Under the pieces are notes generated by a model. That model worked only from the letters and a program-made list of their open reading frames with translations, searched no databases and was not told the DNA's origin. A stretch of DNA of 47,631 nt from Mariniblastus sp. (GTDB lineage Bacteria > Planctomycetota > Planctomycetia > Pirellulales > Pirellulaceae). A program made the position numbers and the translations under genes. Shown piece after piece: positions 35,729 to 45,447 of the stretch (its first letter is position 1; each line of letters starts with the position of its first letter). The DNA lies in contig JABACA010000019.1 of assembly GCA_014237975.1 (NCBI GenBank), positions 1-47,631 on the forward strand. The letters run 5' to 3'.

Positions 35729-35741
35729 GTAAAAGTTTTAC
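35729..35741. promoter_or_regulatory. Operator-like palindrome in the glycan cluster
   Basis: GTAAAA-G-TTTTAC is a perfect 13-bp inverted repeat in the divergent gap between the two glycan operons, 41 bp before the start at 35782. Its symmetry and place suit a shared regulator. No partner protein is visible. Confidence 0.35.
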
Positions 35742-35781
35742 TGAGCTCAGTCGAAAAAATCGCATCAGCGACACGAAAGTT

Positions 35782-36666
35782 ATGCAAATGCCCAGTAACC
35801 AGCACATTGTCATCCTGCCGTATTTTTGTGATGACGAAATCAAAAGATATCTCAAGATTGCGGACAAGCTTCGTACGTTCCCCCAACCCGACGCCAAGGT
35901 CCACTATCTACTGGCCAGTAGTCCTCGCCGTAGTCCCAGTGACGAACTGTATGCGGCCTATTCCGAATTAGGCCCCTGCACCTCATTTCAATGCCCTACC
36001 CAGGTGTTTGGATATCCCGCAGGCCCGACGGCCATGTATTGGGACGCGATGGAATTTATCGCAGACAATTTCTCCCGGAGCGATGGATTCAGCTTATGGC
36101 TGGAGTCCGACATGGCACCCATTAAACCGGACTGGATCGACCGTTTGTCCAACGAATGGTATTCCGGTCAACCGCCATTAATGATGGGCTGCTACGTCCC
36201 CGAAGTTTACAAATACCGCTTTTTCCGTCAGCCCAAGTTACTGCTTCATCCCCACGTAAATGGTGGCGCATGTTATGCCACTGATTTCGCCAAGCGAATG
36301 CCCGCTCAAGCACGCAACGGCGTGTTCGACATGGCAGTATACCAGCATGCGGAAATGAAAGACCAGGTTCGCCCATCCCGGCAAATTTCATTTTCTACAC
36401 TCGGCCGCGTTCGCCGCGATCTGTTGAACTCTGACAAGGTTCTGTTACACGGTTTCATGCAAGACAAGGATCAATTTATTGACGCCTGCTTAAAACCGCT
36501 GACACAACGGGAACAGAATTCCGCGGCCTGGAATCCGTTACACGAACGACTGGAAAACCTGGGTCGACGCGTGCGTGTTTGCTTCGTTCGACGAGGCCAT
36601 CGTGCCATGTTTGAAAACATGTTACTGGCCAAGTTCCGAATGGAAGCTCAAAACCGGGCTGCCTGA
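35782..36666 (+). CDS. GT-A-like protein of the glycan cluster
   Basis: A 294-aa cytosolic protein. ATG 35782 is chosen because HIVILPYFCDDE then opens the first strand. LWLESDMAPIKPDWIDRL (near 106-123) has the form of a nucleotide-sugar DxD region at the end of a GT-A sheet, with ESD as the metal-binding acid pair. NGGACYATDFAKR further on matches the acceptor loop of such enzymes. I do not recognise a named family. Its place between two glycosyltransferase genes supports a sugar-transfer job. The following GT4 gene begins 39 bp later. It could instead be a non-catalytic relative. Confidence 0.75.
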   Translation: MQMPSNQHIVILPYFCDDEIKRYLKIADKLRTFPQPDAKVHYLLASSPRRSPSDELYAAYSELGPCTSFQCPTQVFGYPAGPTAMYWDAMEFIADNFSRSDGFSLWLESDMAPIKPDWIDRLSNEWYSGQPPLMMGCYVPEVYKYRFFRQPKLLLHPHVNGGACYATDFAKRMPAQARNGVFDMAVYQHAEMKDQVRPSRQISFSTLGRVRRDLLNSDKVLLHGFMQDKDQFIDACLKPLTQREQNSAAWNPLHERLENLGRRVRVCFVRRGHRAMFENMLLAKFRMEAQNRAA

Positions 36667-36705
36667 CAGTCAACTGGTAAATCACTTAACGAGTCGGCAG
36701 TAATT

Positions 36706-38016
36706 TTGATCGTCAATCACTTCAACACGTTTCCTTATGGTGGAGCTGCCGCCGCGGCAAAGCGTCTGCATCACCAGATGCTGCGAAGTAACGTCGACAG
36801 CCGTTTCCTGTATCACCAGGCCGATCGACCGTTTGACGAGGACCCTTCGTTTCAGCGGGTTGAATTCGCGAAAACCGAGTCCTCGCACTGGATCAACCCT
36901 TTGACCAAGCGTTTCGAAAAGGCGCGCCAAAAGAAAATATACCGTGCTTATGACCGCCACATTGCCGGTCGCGAACCCAACCTGGAACTGTTTTCCATGG
37001 CGGAATTGGTGGACCCAACCCCTTTTGATTGGACCACATACCAAGCCGATATCATGCAACTTCACTGGACAGCATTTTTCATCGACTATCCCTCTTTTTT
37101 TGGTTCCCTGCCTGACCAGGTACCGGTTGTATGGACACTTCACGACATGAACCCGTTAACCGGCGGTTGTCATTACAATGGTGGATGCCAACAATTCAAA
37201 TCCGGCTGCGGTCATTGCCCCCAGCTAGTCGATCCACTCGCAACGGACTTGTCGGCAACCGCATTTCGCGCCAAACAAAAAGCCCTCCGGAAAAAAAATA
37301 TTACGGTCGTAACACCGAGCCGTTGGCTGGGAAAATTGGCTCAGCAAAGTGCGATTTGGCCAGCCTCCACTTCGTTTCACGTCATCAAGTATGGGTTTGA
37401 CCTGGAACAATTCCAGGTCATCGACAAGCTTCAGGCTCGTCGACAACTAGGTGTCGATACCGATGCGGTACTGATCGGGTTCGGCGCCGAAGACATCAAT
37501 AATCAACGCAAGGGATTCCAACACCTGCTTCCCGCATTGGAGCAACTGGACACAACCAATCGGGTGGAGTGCATGGTATTCGGGTCTGGCAGTATCCCGG
37601 ACGGTTTTCCGTCGCTACCGCCGATCCACTCCTTCGGTTACATCAACTCACCGGAAAAACAGGCACAATTTTATTCCGCCTGCGACCTGGTAGTGGTCCC
37701 ATCGGAGGAAGACAATCAACCCCAGGTTGGCTTGGAAGCGATGGCCTGCGGGACACCCGTTGTCGGCTTTGACGCCGGCGGTATTCGTGAATACGTCCTG
37801 CCACAGGTTACCGGGCTGTTGGCCGAGGTCGCAAATGTCGCCGATTTGTCTGAAAAAATAGCGTTCCTGGTCGACCAGACGGAGCGACGTAACCAGATGG
37901 CAAGCGGTGCCCGACAGATGATGTTGAAAGAGTTTGAAGTGGCGACTCAAACTGAAAAATATTTGGACCTCTATCGCGACCTGGTCCTCCAGCCGACACT
38001 CCTGGCAGCCAGCTAA
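36706..38016 (+). CDS. GT4-family glycosyltransferase
   Basis: A 436-aa GT-B retaining glycosyltransferase. The N-terminal strand and glycine loop read VNHFNTFPYGGAAAAAKRL. The donor half contains VTPSRWLGKLAQQS and the EX7E-type stretch SEEDNQPQVGLEAMACG near 330-346. The conserved cysteine region CHYNGGCQQFKSGCGHC may bind metal; similar loops occur in planctomycete and cyanobacterial GT4 proteins. The start is TTG 36706, because an in-frame stop lies 42 bp upstream and no ATG intervenes. It ends 7 bp from the convergent trkA stop. It probably extends the same surface glycan as its neighbours. Confidence 0.92.
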   Translation: MIVNHFNTFPYGGAAAAAKRLHHQMLRSNVDSRFLYHQADRPFDEDPSFQRVEFAKTESSHWINPLTKRFEKARQKKIYRAYDRHIAGREPNLELFSMAELVDPTPFDWTTYQADIMQLHWTAFFIDYPSFFGSLPDQVPVVWTLHDMNPLTGGCHYNGGCQQFKSGCGHCPQLVDPLATDLSATAFRAKQKALRKKNITVVTPSRWLGKLAQQSAIWPASTSFHVIKYGFDLEQFQVIDKLQARRQLGVDTDAVLIGFGAEDINNQRKGFQHLLPALEQLDTTNRVECMVFGSGSIPDGFPSLPPIHSFGYINSPEKQAQFYSACDLVVVPSEEDNQPQVGLEAMACGTPVVGFDAGGIREYVLPQVTGLLAEVANVADLSEKIAFLVDQTERRNQMASGARQMMLKEFEVATQTEKYLDLYRDLVLQPTLLAAS

Positions 38017-38023
38017 TCGAATC

Positions 38024-39361
38024 TCAGGGCTGAAAGCAGGCTAGGGCAGCATCAACCACATCGTCTTCGACCAACATCACAACATGGTCTCGGGGCTGAA
38101 AGACGTCCTTGGCCGAAGGCACTCTGATGTAACCCGTATTCATGACCATCACGACCAGGCATCGCTTGGGCAATCCCGCATCGGCAAGCGTCAGCCCGCA
38201 AACCGGGGCCGTCTGTTCGACCTCAAGCTCAATAATATTCACCAGGCCAACCGGCAACTTGGCGCGGGAAACCACTACACCTTCGGTCAAAAAAGAGAGC
38301 ACCCGCTTGGCCATCACATCGCGTTGGCTGACGGCCAAATCAATACCGAGTTTTTCGACGATATTGGTGTAATCGGCCCTTTCCATCACACACAGAACCT
38401 GTTTCGCTCCCAGTTCCTTGGCTTCGACGGCCAACATCAAGTTGTCTTCGTCATCCCCCGTGCAGGCTGCGAATACGTCCGCATTACCAACACGCTCCTC
38501 CTCGAGATTTTCCCGAATGGCAGCATCGCATTCAATGACGCTGGCCGACTCCAAGTCTTTGGCCAATCGCTGGCTGCGATCATGGTCCGCCTCGAGAATC
38601 GTTATCTTGTAGTTTTCGTGTTCCAGCAAGCGGGCCAAAAGAAATCCCGTTTCTCCACCCCCGGCAATGACCACCCGCCCCTTCTTGCCTGTCACAACGT
38701 GGAACAGGGTGTTCACCAGCTTGTTATCCTCGGGGCGACTGAAAACGATGACCTTGTCACCCACCTGAAGTTGATCCGTGGCGGACGCAATCCACATCAA
38801 CTTCTGTCGCTGGATCGTCCCGATCCGAATCTTGGATGGTAATCCAAGTTCGGCGATCGTGGTTTCTGTAATCGAACTTTCCTTACCAATCGTGATTTCG
38901 TTGACCGCCAAACCACCTCGGGCGAACTGCTCGACAACCACACTGCTTGGATCCCGCACCGCCCTGGCCAGCGCCATGGCAGTCAGGTTCTCCAGGCTCA
39001 TCACCCGGTCGATCTGAAAATGCTCCTGGTAATCGAAGGTACTCAAATCGCGGAACACGGGTGCGTAGACCCTGGCGATGCTGCGACGACATCCCATCGC
39101 CTTGGCCAGGCTGGCGGCGACAATATTGGTCTCGTCGCTACCGGTAACCGCCAAACACACATCGGCCGTGGCGATTCCTGCCTGAAACAGGACACTGGAC
39201 TGGGACGCCGATCCGTTCAAGACGCGAATATCCAGTTTTTCATTGAGGGCAGCCGTTTGTTTGGGATCGATATCCACGACGGTCACACTATCGTCACGCT
39301 GACATAGTAGTTCAGCGATCGATGTACCTACCGTCCCCGCTCCCAATACAACAACGTTCAC
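38024..39361 (-). CDS. trkA: TrkA potassium-uptake regulatory subunit
   Basis: A 445-aa peripheral protein that gates a TrkH/TrkG potassium channel in response to nucleotides. It has two RCK_N Rossmann domains, with LGAGTVGTSI near 5-14 and IAGGGETGFLLARLL near 230-244. Each is followed by a TrkA_C domain; the last is about 365-445, opening VNIIELEVEQTAP. The first domain has the NAD-type acidic VDIDP end of strand 2. GTG 39361 is preferred because GAGAGG precedes it at 7-8 bp; a TTG 6 bp upstream is possible. No trkH gene is in the window. Confidence 0.95.
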   Translation of the reverse strand: MNVVVLGAGTVGTSIAELLCQRDDSVTVVDIDPKQTAALNEKLDIRVLNGSASQSSVLFQAGIATADVCLAVTGSDETNIVAASLAKAMGCRRSIARVYAPVFRDLSTFDYQEHFQIDRVMSLENLTAMALARAVRDPSSVVVEQFARGGLAVNEITIGKESSITETTIAELGLPSKIRIGTIQRQKLMWIASATDQLQVGDKVIVFSRPEDNKLVNTLFHVVTGKKGRVVIAGGGETGFLLARLLEHENYKITILEADHDRSQRLAKDLESASVIECDAAIRENLEEERVGNADVFAACTGDDEDNLMLAVEAKELGAKQVLCVMERADYTNIVEKLGIDLAVSQRDVMAKRVLSFLTEGVVVSRAKLPVGLVNIIELEVEQTAPVCGLTLADAGLPKRCLVVMVMNTGYIRVPSAKDVFQPRDHVVMLVEDDVVDAALACFQP

Positions 39362-39453
39362 GCCCAAGCCTCTCGAGATTCGAATACAAGACAGCCGTCA
39401 TCTTATCTGATGACAAACAATTGTCACGTCGCCGTCGGGGCTAGATACCAACG

Positions 39454-39483
39454 AAAAAAAGCTGCCCAATTTATGGGCAGCTT
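39454..39483 (-). terminator. Canonical Rho-independent terminator of the 644-aa protein gene
   Basis: On the minus strand a perfect 10-bp stem AAGCTGCCCA/TGGGCAGCTT with a 5-nt loop ends in a run of seven T (39460-39454). It lies 28 bp downstream of the stop at 39511 and is the clearest terminator in the window. Confidence 0.95.
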
Positions 39484-39510
39484 GCTGGGCGTCTTTCCTT
39501 TGCGAACGTT

Positions 39511-41445
39511 TTACTCGTCCGACTCGACCGGCAGGTCCTCCGACTTGACGCTGAACGCCAGGAAGTGATAGCCGGTTTCATCATCGGTAATAAACGAGCC
39601 TTGCGGCGGAAAATACTGTCTGATCTCTTCGAAATCGGGTAACGGATTATCATCCATCGCCTGCACAAGGCCAGCGACAAACGGGTTTTCTATGGCCGTT
39701 TCATCCATCAAGTCCCGTGTATCCTCGGACTGCGCAATTTCCATCCACATTTTAATCGATTCCGCTGGACGGCTGTAAAACAGGGCGGCCGGCATGTCGG
39801 TACCGAGTAGCCGTGTCATCTTACTGGTGACCATGCGAAACAGATCGTCGTCGGCCATCGCCGGTTCGTCTCCACGATCGGTGTCCACTACTCGCTCCAA
39901 AGCTTGCACGCTGTCGCAAATGACCAATTGGTCATTGAGCAGTGTGAAGCAACCTTGAGTTCCACGCAACTCGAGACGCATGCCACCCCGTTCCTGAATC
40001 CTTTCCATTCGGTCATTCACGGAAGAATCCGATTGCTTCCAAAACACCTGGCCTTTGTAATCGTCTTCCACAACAGTGTCTTCACCCGCATCTTCACGAA
40101 TCCGTTCAATAAACAGATCGATCATTTCTTCCGCTTTTGCCGGGTCCGCCACTTCCACCGAAAAGATATTGGCAATGCTGTTAATCCGGGCGGGTTTCAC
40201 ATTCCATTGAGCATACGTCACCCGTCCGGTCAACTGGTCAATGATGTCTTCCTTCAGGTCGATGCCCAATTCTTCATTGATTCCAGAGGCAACACTCTCC
40301 TGGAAATTCCCCTCACTGCTAAATGAGTCGACTATTTTCTCAAGCTCCGCATACATCGTCTGTACGTCCCAGCTGGTGGTCATGTAATTTACCGTGTCAT
40401 AGGGCACCCAGGACTGGGGTTGGTAGTCGGCAGGCTTGAGCGCCAGCATTTCAAAAATGCCTTTGCGGGGATTGGCCAGCAACAGGTGACCATGAAACAC
40501 GGATTCGAAATCCTGTTCTCCAAACAGGACACTACCCCCAACACCCAACAGGCCATCGAGTCCGAGAATAGGCAAGAAATTCAATGCTGCCTGGGCAGTA
40601 AAGTTCCCCCGGGTGGTGCCTCGGGCAAACTCGATCGGATCAAAAAAGACACGCATCTCGGGAGGTGTTTCCTTGGTACCCCGACAGCGGTTCATAATGG
40701 TGACAAATTTACGGTTCTCTGCCAAAGAGCGAATCTTATCGACTGGACGATCATTCCATCGCTCCCAAATATCTTTGAGAACTTGTTCATTGTTAGAGCC
40801 GACCAGTGTTCCATCCTTGCGGAACATGAACAACGGGTCGTCATTCGTACTCACACGTTCAAATACGATCTCGTCCGTCTCGTCCGTCTCGTCCGTCTCG
40901 TCCGTCTCGTCCGTCTCGTCCGTCTCGTCCGCATCGTCCTCTTCAACCGCCTCCGCCGAATTTCCCTGCTCCTCGGCGAACTCCTTGAATCGATCAACCG
41001 CCTTGGTGACCGCCTCGTTCTCCGGGTCCATATCGATCAGGAAAACAACTGCCGGTTCCTGCCGTTTGGGAGCAACCATGGCAAAACATATTTCTCCCGA
41101 GGGAAGTGATTGAATCTCCTCCATGCTCAAACCGACGAATTCTTCGACGTTCGAATACGCATCCAATCCTTGTTGATACATCTCTGACACGAGTGGGTTG
41201 ATTCGTTCATCGGCCAACATCTGGCCGAAATTTGAATCCGTCATTTTCCCGATCATGTCACGAATATCTTCGATCTGAACATAGAGAACCGTTGTCTCCG
41301 GTAACAGGTCCTCGGTTTTGGGACGCGTCTCAGTTTGGGCAACCGCCAGCTGGCCACCCAGAAACACAATCAACAGCGGCAATACCAGCCAGCGATGAAT
41401 CAAATTGATTGAGGCGAGTCGTGTTCGATAAAATGTCATCTTCAT
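39511..41445 (-). CDS. Large secreted protein of unknown function (DUF3352-like) with DET repeat
   Basis: A 644-aa exported protein. The signal peptide spans about residues 14-36, ending LAVAQ. The body has two alpha/beta halves of similar texture (about 45-330 and 335-640). The pattern of FLIDMDPENEAV, a substrate-like GSNNEQVLKDIWER, and later LVICDSVQALERVVD recalls DUF3352-type proteins, so the two halves may be a repeat; no catalytic motif is seen. An acidic DET repeat (about 172-192) sits in a loop. AGGAAAG 5 bp upstream supports ATG 41445. A strong terminator follows, so the gene is its own unit. The function is unknown. Confidence 0.82.
   Translation of the reverse strand: MKMTFYRTRLASINLIHRWLVLPLLIVFLGGQLAVAQTETRPKTEDLLPETTVLYVQIEDIRDMIGKMTDSNFGQMLADERINPLVSEMYQQGLDAYSNVEEFVGLSMEEIQSLPSGEICFAMVAPKRQEPAVVFLIDMDPENEAVTKAVDRFKEFAEEQGNSAEAVEEDDADETDETDETDETDETDETDEIVFERVSTNDDPLFMFRKDGTLVGSNNEQVLKDIWERWNDRPVDKIRSLAENRKFVTIMNRCRGTKETPPEMRVFFDPIEFARGTTRGNFTAQAALNFLPILGLDGLLGVGGSVLFGEQDFESVFHGHLLLANPRKGIFEMLALKPADYQPQSWVPYDTVNYMTTSWDVQTMYAELEKIVDSFSSEGNFQESVASGINEELGIDLKEDIIDQLTGRVTYAQWNVKPARINSIANIFSVEVADPAKAEEMIDLFIERIREDAGEDTVVEDDYKGQVFWKQSDSSVNDRMERIQERGGMRLELRGTQGCFTLLNDQLVICDSVQALERVVDTDRGDEPAMADDDLFRMVTSKMTRLLGTDMPAALFYSRPAESIKMWMEIAQSEDTRDLMDETAIENPFVAGLVQAMDDNPLPDFEEIRQYFPPQGSFITDDETGYHFLAFSVKSEDLPVESDE
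40870..40932 (-). repeat. 9-bp tandem array encoding (Asp-Glu-Thr)n
   Basis: Seven consecutive 9-bp units, plus-strand form CTCGTCCGT, of which six are identical and the last has one change. They encode a DET tract in the 644-aa secreted protein. Every unit is a multiple of three, so length changes would stay in frame. Confidence 0.95.
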
Positions 41446-41857
41446 AGTTACTTTCCTGAATTTTTCTCTGTCTTGGCTGGACTGAATTATGGCAACTAAA
41501 CAGCATCCTTTACAAACCTATCGCTGACCACTTAACCCCGTTCTTGGCAACAAAGTTTCGAAGAAAAGCCCTCGGATGCAAATTCTGTCGAAAGCTCGAA
41601 AAAAACCGGAAGTCACGCGACTGACTGCGGATGTTATACCACCCCGGGCAATTGAACGAGCCGGGGCAAATGACTCGGTTTTTAATCAGGTTTAGCGGAA
41701 TATGCATGTTATTCACGCCTCAGTCCGAGAAACTAAACCCGGAATCCAGGGTTCAATTGACTGGACCGACCATTCGGCCGATGATTGGAATAATGTCTTA
41801 CTCTTAATGAACTGGGCCGGCTACGGGTCGTTCAGTTCGGTTGATTTGGAGAACCCC
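41446..41857. promoter_or_regulatory. Divergent 412-bp intergenic region
   Basis: The region lies between the 644-aa protein gene (minus) and the BON-like protein gene (plus). Two small symmetric sites are seen: AGTC-ACGC-GACT in the 41610s, and CCCCGG/CCGGGG arms at 41642-41666. An open frame begins at 41702, but it lacks a signal peptide until ATG 41858, and GGAGAA (41848-41853) supports the later start. No definite promoter boxes were found. Confidence 0.4.
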
Positions 41858-42559
41858 ATGATTCGTTTACTGCTTTCCATTTGCGTCCTGTCGGCAGTCA
41901 TTACGTTACTTCCAACGGTACTCGTTGCCCAGGAAACGGGTGGAGAAACGGGTAGCAGCGGTGAAACGAGCAGTGGTGACTCGGGTGGCGGTACGGGTGC
42001 CGCCCCTGGTAGTCAGGGCGATATTGGTGAAAACCTGGCGTTAGAGACGGATATTCCTGAAATCGCGATCCCCGAGTTCGAAGATAGACGCAACCAGGGT
42101 TTTGTCGGCGCTACCGGTTCCAATGTTCAGGAACTAGGTTTTGTCGGCGGGCTCTCGCAGTTTGTCGGTGGCTCAACGGAAGGTTCATTTGGCGGTGACG
42201 TGAATGCAACCAGCGGTTCCGCTGGCGGCCGAAGTGGAGGGAACGCTGGATTTTCAGGAGGTGGAACTGCCAACGGCTTTCAGCTCGTACGGCCAAAATA
42301 CATTCGCACAAGGTTACGGGCAAATTTTGACGCTCGGCAAATTCCCAATGAGTTCATTTCCAATCAATTCAGTAACAGGCTGAACCAACTACCAGCGGTC
42401 GGCGGCAGCCCCACTGTCAATGTGTCCATCAACAATCGAACGGCAACCATTACAGGGAGAACCAGCAGTCCAGAAGCAGCCGTGCGGATTGAACGCCAAT
42501 TACGTTTGGAACCGGGTGTATCGAGAGTCGTCAATCAACTGACTTATCCCGGTCAGTAG
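41858..42559 (+). CDS. Secreted Gly/Ser-rich protein with BON-like C-terminal domain
   Basis: A 233-aa exported protein from ATG 41858, chosen because MIRLLLSICVLSAVITLL then forms a signal peptide ending LVAQ and GGAGAA lies 4 bp upstream. The mature N-terminus is a Gly/Ser/Thr-rich linker (about 25-65). A second Gly-rich part follows an acidic segment. The last 50 residues (about 183-230) form a BON-like module, with TVNVSINNRTATITGRTSS and the closing VSRVVNQLTYPG. BON domains bind membranes or peptidoglycan-linked partners. The role is unknown; an outer-envelope attachment protein is a reasonable inference. It converges on the HTTM gene. Confidence 0.75.
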   Translation: MIRLLLSICVLSAVITLLPTVLVAQETGGETGSSGETSSGDSGGGTGAAPGSQGDIGENLALETDIPEIAIPEFEDRRNQGFVGATGSNVQELGFVGGLSQFVGGSTEGSFGGDVNATSGSAGGRSGGNAGFSGGGTANGFQLVRPKYIRTRLRANFDARQIPNEFISNQFSNRLNQLPAVGGSPTVNVSINNRTATITGRTSSPEAAVRIERQLRLEPGVSRVVNQLTYPGQ

Positions 42560-42682
42560 AGTAGTCCGCGACAACGAATATCGCTATCTGATTTTCAAAA
42601 ACAGGCCATCTCGAAATTGGCAGATAATTTTCCGCCAACCAATTCTATTTCCGTCATTCGCTCGGGAGATTCATCCGGATGG

Positions 42683-44209
42683 CTAAAATGGCAGATCGCC
42701 ATTCCCCTTGAGCATCTGCTCAAACAGTCCGCCCGGCTGCGACTTCTCTGTCTTGACGCTCCCCCAAATCAAACTGATCCGATTTTCCTTATTGTAATTC
42801 GGACCAATTTCTTCCATGTAACAAACCAGCCGCAGGGAAACCACCTGCTGCTCGGGGCCGTGTGATTCGTTCCACTGCCTGACCCAGTATTCTGCCAGCG
42901 TTTGCCTGAGAAATTCCAGATCCTTGGTGACCATGTTGCGATGCATTTTGCGCCAATGAAATGTCGGAAATATTTCCCGCACCGAATCGGGTCGAACCGA
43001 CGTGATTTCGCCCCCGGTCAACAGATCCAGCTCGGTACCATCTTTCAATTCAGCTTCGTAAACAAACCACGGACTGTAATCTGGTGGTCTGTCGAACATC
43101 TGGAAATGCTGGTCCAGTCCGAAACCAAAAGCGATGCGCTGGATCAACGGGATCTGCAACTGGCTAGTGGCTGAGTGTGGAATATTGCCGATGTTCCAGA
43201 GCAAAGTAAATATCATCAATAAAACGCATGTCACCTGTGACAGCCGCCCCAGGGTCGTAAGTTCTATCCAACTTGAAAATCGGCGCGGTGCCTGGCGCGT
43301 CTTGCCCGGCCAAACATAACCCGGCAGGAGGGCCAACCAAGGGATGATGCAGATAACGGGAAATAGACCGATACTCATCGACAACCCGATACCGATGTGA
43401 AAACCGACGAAGACAACAATATTACTCCAACGAAACCACTCGTTTCTCCAAGGCACCAACAGCGTCCACACCCAGCAAACTTCGAAAAACAACGTCGTCC
43501 ATGAAACCATTTTAAGGAAAATTGGATAGTCCAGCATTGATTTGCCAAACGGCGTGATGTAGATATCCAACCGCAATACATACCACATGGCATCGCCCTG
43601 GAACCAAACCTCGTTTAACTTGGATACACCGGTAAAAAAGTACATGGTGATTATCTGAAAGATCAAACCGACAGTGGCGAATGTTGCGATGGGTGTTACC
43701 TGATTGGCAACTGTCCGCCCCGCCCGCCTGGCATCCCACGACCACACCTTTGCGAGCGGCAAAAAGATCGACCACAGGAGCAGCGTTTTAAAGTACAGGT
43801 CGCCGGAAGTCATTACCAACGGGTTTCGATAATGCAACGACACCAGCATGACGAACAACCCGACAGTTACCACCCGCGTCCAGCACCCGACCACAAATAG
43901 CAGGGCCAGTACACCCGTAATCACGAACAGCGTGGCGGCGAATTCCGTGGAGCCGGACAACCAATACGCCGACCAGAAGAACGAACTCCACTGCGTGCCT
44001 ATCTGGGCCTCTAAATAGTCGAACGAAACCTGGCGTGTAAAAAAACCTTGATCGGTATACATGGCGGTCAACGTGGACCAGCGAAAAACCAGGTCCCAGA
44101 TCAACGTCAGGCCCCAGGCGATACGGAAGATGGCCAGCGACCGCAAATCCAGAGAAAAAATGCGACCTGGCATGGTTGACTTGACAGTGGAATGATTTTC
44201 CGTGTTCAT
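42683..44209 (-). CDS. HTTM-domain (vitamin K carboxylase-like) membrane protein
   Basis: A 508-aa polytopic protein of the HTTM (horizontally transferred transmembrane) family. LRSLAIFRIAWGLTLIWDL near 22-40 is the family's opening helix, and at least eight further membrane segments follow through about residue 355. HYRNPLVMTSGDLYF marks the conserved loop with charged residues. The C-terminal 130 residues form a soluble domain with RKMHRNM and EFLRQTLAEYWV. Bacterial members are common in planctomycetes, and true gamma-carboxylase activity is unproven for most of them. It follows tsaD on the same strand after 194 bp. Confidence 0.92.
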   Translation of the reverse strand: MNTENHSTVKSTMPGRIFSLDLRSLAIFRIAWGLTLIWDLVFRWSTLTAMYTDQGFFTRQVSFDYLEAQIGTQWSSFFWSAYWLSGSTEFAATLFVITGVLALLFVVGCWTRVVTVGLFVMLVSLHYRNPLVMTSGDLYFKTLLLWSIFLPLAKVWSWDARRAGRTVANQVTPIATFATVGLIFQIITMYFFTGVSKLNEVWFQGDAMWYVLRLDIYITPFGKSMLDYPIFLKMVSWTTLFFEVCWVWTLLVPWRNEWFRWSNIVVFVGFHIGIGLSMSIGLFPVICIIPWLALLPGYVWPGKTRQAPRRFSSWIELTTLGRLSQVTCVLLMIFTLLWNIGNIPHSATSQLQIPLIQRIAFGFGLDQHFQMFDRPPDYSPWFVYEAELKDGTELDLLTGGEITSVRPDSVREIFPTFHWRKMHRNMVTKDLEFLRQTLAEYWVRQWNESHGPEQQVVSLRLVCYMEEIGPNYNKENRISLIWGSVKTEKSQPGGLFEQMLKGNGDLPF

Positions 44210-44403
44210 TCTGGTCCCGGACAGAAAACGACGGCTGGATCCTTGTAGCTTGTTTTATTATCGGCAAAACGAACAATGCCAGCACGTTTAAAAACTGAAT
44301 TTATCGAATCTAATCGAGCCTCGATGATAAAGCACCAAGCCAACCATTCAGCGACTAGATTGGCAAATTGGGTTGCGCCACAGTGACAGCTGAATCGACC
44401 TGG

Positions 44404-45447
44404 TCAACGAGAAACTCGAACCAAGCCCGGCGCGATATCAAGGTCGAGGGACTCAAACAACCCGGCTCGATAACGCTCGACGGCGATCGCACCCATGACC
44501 GCGTTGTCCGTACATAAATCGGTCGGGGCAATATGCAAATTGACTTGGGCATCACGACAAGCTTTCTCAAGCTGGATTCGAAACCGCCGATTGGCCGCCA
44601 CACCACCACCCACGCACAACTGTCCAAGTCCCGTTTGCTGGATTGCCTGCATGGCTTTGGCAACAAGACAGTCGACAACGGCAGCCTGAAAACTGGCCGC
44701 CAAATCAGCCGCCTGCTTGGAATCCAAAACAACGTCGTCAAAATTGGTTTTGCCAGGACCAGCGATCGCATAGCGAACCGCCGTTTTGATTCCACTGAAA
44801 CTGAAATCAAGTCGTTGCTCGGAGATAAAACTGCGGGGGAAGGCCCAGGCAGTCTCGTCGCCCGTTTGAGCGATCCGGGAAATTTCCGGACCCCCGGGAT
44901 AGTTAAGGCCCAGCATCACGGCCACCTTGTCAAACGCCTCACCGGCCGCATCGTCGATTGTGCCCCCCAGGTAATGGGCGGTGAGAGGATCATCAAAACG
45001 GTAAAGATGACTGTGGCCCCCGCTGACAATCATGCCAACACAAGGATAGATACTCTCCTGGCATCCAAGCTGGCAGGCATAAATATGTGCATGCAGGTGA
45101 TTGACGGCAATCAACGGTTTTTCCAAGGCCAGGCAGAGCGCCTTGGCCGCCATCAGCCCGACGATCAGTGATCCGGACAAGCCTGGCGTGTTGGCCACGG
45201 CAATGGCGTCCAGTTCCCCGATTTGAACGCCGGACCGCTCGACCGTTCGATGAATAACCGGCAAAATCCTCTCCACATGGGCCCGAGCCGCAATTTCGGG
45301 CACAACCCCTTTAAATTCGACGTGCAGGTCGGTTTGAGAGGCAACGACACTACCCAACACCTGGATGGGCGAACCTGACGAGTCCCCCGCCTCGACGATC
45401 GCGGCTGCCGTTTCATCACAAGTCGTTTCAAGGGCGAGGATTTTCAT
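44404..45447 (-). CDS. tsaD: tRNA N6-adenosine threonylcarbamoyltransferase TsaD
   Basis: A 347-aa Kae1/TsaD enzyme that transfers threonylcarbamoyl to A37 of ANN-reading tRNAs. The ASKHA nucleotide site opens with MKILALETTCDETAAA. The iron/metal ligands His117 and His121 lie in VNHLHAH, and the third ligand Asp is in TDNAVMGA near the end. GTIDDAAGEAFDK and GGVAANRRFR are also typical. ATG 45447 is chosen because family members start at this Lys-Ile-Leu; an in-frame ATG 27 bp upstream is less likely. The length and all motifs are normal. TsaB, TsaC and TsaE are not in the window. Confidence 0.97.
   Translation of the reverse strand: MKILALETTCDETAAAIVEAGDSSGSPIQVLGSVVASQTDLHVEFKGVVPEIAARAHVERILPVIHRTVERSGVQIGELDAIAVANTPGLSGSLIVGLMAAKALCLALEKPLIAVNHLHAHIYACQLGCQESIYPCVGMIVSGGHSHLYRFDDPLTAHYLGGTIDDAAGEAFDKVAVMLGLNYPGGPEISRIAQTGDETAWAFPRSFISEQRLDFSFSGIKTAVRYAIAGPGKTNFDDVVLDSKQAADLAASFQAAVVDCLVAKAMQAIQQTGLGQLCVGGGVAANRRFRIQLEKACRDAQVNLHIAPTDLCTDNAVMGAIAVERYRAGLFESLDLDIAPGLVRVSR

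Noticed and set aside
40870..40932. CRISPR-like array
   Set aside because: The repeats are contiguous 9-bp units without spacers and lie in a coding frame.
40420..41109. Plus-strand frames with Val-Arg-Leu or Ser-Ser-Val repeats
   Set aside because: They arise from the 9-bp array read on the wrong strand; the minus-strand gene has a signal peptide, ribosome binding site and terminator.
41702..41857. N-terminal extension of the BON-like protein gene to 41702
   Set aside because: The extra 52 residues would bury the signal peptide; GGAGAA before ATG 41858 fits the shorter protein.
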